From positions 1-41,927 of the forward strand of contig JAJPHC010000033.1 in assembly GCA_021325515.1 (NCBI GenBank): a stretch of 41,927 bases of DNA, read 5' to 3'. Of the stretch, positions 41,856-41,927 are shown in pieces. The stretch comes from Acidobacteriota bacterium. Lineage in GTDB: Bacteria > Acidobacteriota > Thermoanaerobaculia > Gp7-AA8. Position numbers and translations under genes: made by a program. Position 1 is the stretch's first letter. Each line of letters begins with the position of its first letter. Below the pieces are notes generated by a model that saw only the letters and a program-made list of their open reading frames with translations, searched no databases and was not told the DNA's origin.

Positions 41856-41927
41856 ATGCCTGTCGCCTCGATCCCACGAAGTGTTTGGCTCGCGTGCGGA
41901 GGGCTCGCGCTCATCTCGTTCGTCGCG
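41856..41927 (+). CDS. Cassette 6: partial ORF, hydrophobic N-terminus
   Basis: ATG 41856 opens a frame to the window end: MPVASIPRSVWLACGGLALI and a few more residues. The hydrophobic segment from about residue 10 looks like a membrane helix or a signal peptide. Only 24 residues are visible, so no family can be named. It lies 33 bases after the attC of cassette 5. Confidence 0.4.
   Translation, partial: MPVASIPRSVWLACGGLALISFVA

Larger units (their letters stand above)
39169..41927 (+). mobile_element. Integron gene-cassette array without visible integrase
   Basis: Six consecutive cassettes, all reading rightward, are separated by five attC sites of 101-118 bases. Each attC begins with RYYYAAC (R'') and ends with GTTRRRY (R'). 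Inner arms share GCAGCGGA on one side and CCGCTGA on the other. Cassette borders, cutting after the G of GTTRRRY, are 39170-39626, 39627-40199, 40200-40766, 40767-41266, 41267-41817 and 41818 onward. Genes are short and promoterless. No intI is present between the SOD gene and the array, so it is a CALIN or the distal part of a larger integron that continues past the window. Confidence 0.9.

Noticed and set aside
1-41927. CRISPR arrays, insertion sequences and rRNA genes
   Set aside because: No regularly spaced repeat-spacer pattern, transposase frame with terminal inverted repeats, or rRNA-like sequence was seen on reading through.

Overview
The window is a GC-rich bacterial chromosome segment with tightly packed, often ATGA-overlapping operons. 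The organism cannot be named from the sequence. Its gene content (multiheme cytochrome c, Wzz/tyrosine kinase exopolysaccharide genes, sdpRI-like pair, DUF4097 protein, MEDS-domain kinase, EgtB-like protein) would suit a soil or freshwater Acidobacteriota-like lineage; that is inference.

Layout. 1-611: two small overlapping minus-strand genes, then only the 3' half of a tRNA-Ser(UGA), followed by an intrinsic terminator. This looks like the right attachment end of an island lying to the left. 695-9484 (minus): a compact run consisting of a secreted protein, a Wzz/BY-kinase, a CpsB-type phosphatase, a secreted helical-repeat-like protein, a TonB-dependent receptor and an octaheme HAO-family cytochrome. 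It is divergent from an O-antigen ligase/polymerase-like protein (9578-11014). 11059-16801: a secreted glycine-zipper protein, a MEDS-PAS-GAF hybrid histidine kinase, tRNA-Ser(GCU), and a divergent c-di-GMP pair (HD-GYP phosphodiesterase and PilZ effector). 16951-25292: stress protein, DUF2231 membrane protein, SDR, membrane protein, GH15 hydrolase, large FAD/Fe-S oxidoreductase, and an sdpR-sdpI-like pair. 25308-29983: enolase-superfamily enzyme, TPP enzyme and sensory-rhodopsin-transducer-like protein in one minus-strand operon, then a short-chain fatty-acid transporter. 29963-32468: ECF sigma factor, zinc-finger anti-sigma factor and HEAT-repeat protein. 32609-38845: DUF4097-like protein, DedA-rhodanese fusion, methyltransferase, nucleotidyltransferase, metallophosphoesterase, EgtB-like protein and superoxide dismutase.

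Two parts stand out. First, the DedA-rhodanese gene has an in-frame UGA at 34269-34271 exactly where the rhodanese motif (YCxCPNEA-type) would carry its second cysteine. The frame continues for 43 more codons of good rhodanese sequence to a stop that overlaps the next gene's start by ATGA, and a hairpin with a G-containing loop lies just 3' of the UGA. This is a candidate selenoprotein. Second, from 39169 to the right end there is an integron gene-cassette array with five complete attC sites and six same-strand cassettes. They encode small membrane proteins, an Imm70-like immunity protein and a DMP19-like protein. No integrase gene is visible in the window, so it is either a CALIN (attC cluster lacking an integrase) or the part of a chromosomal integron distant from intI.
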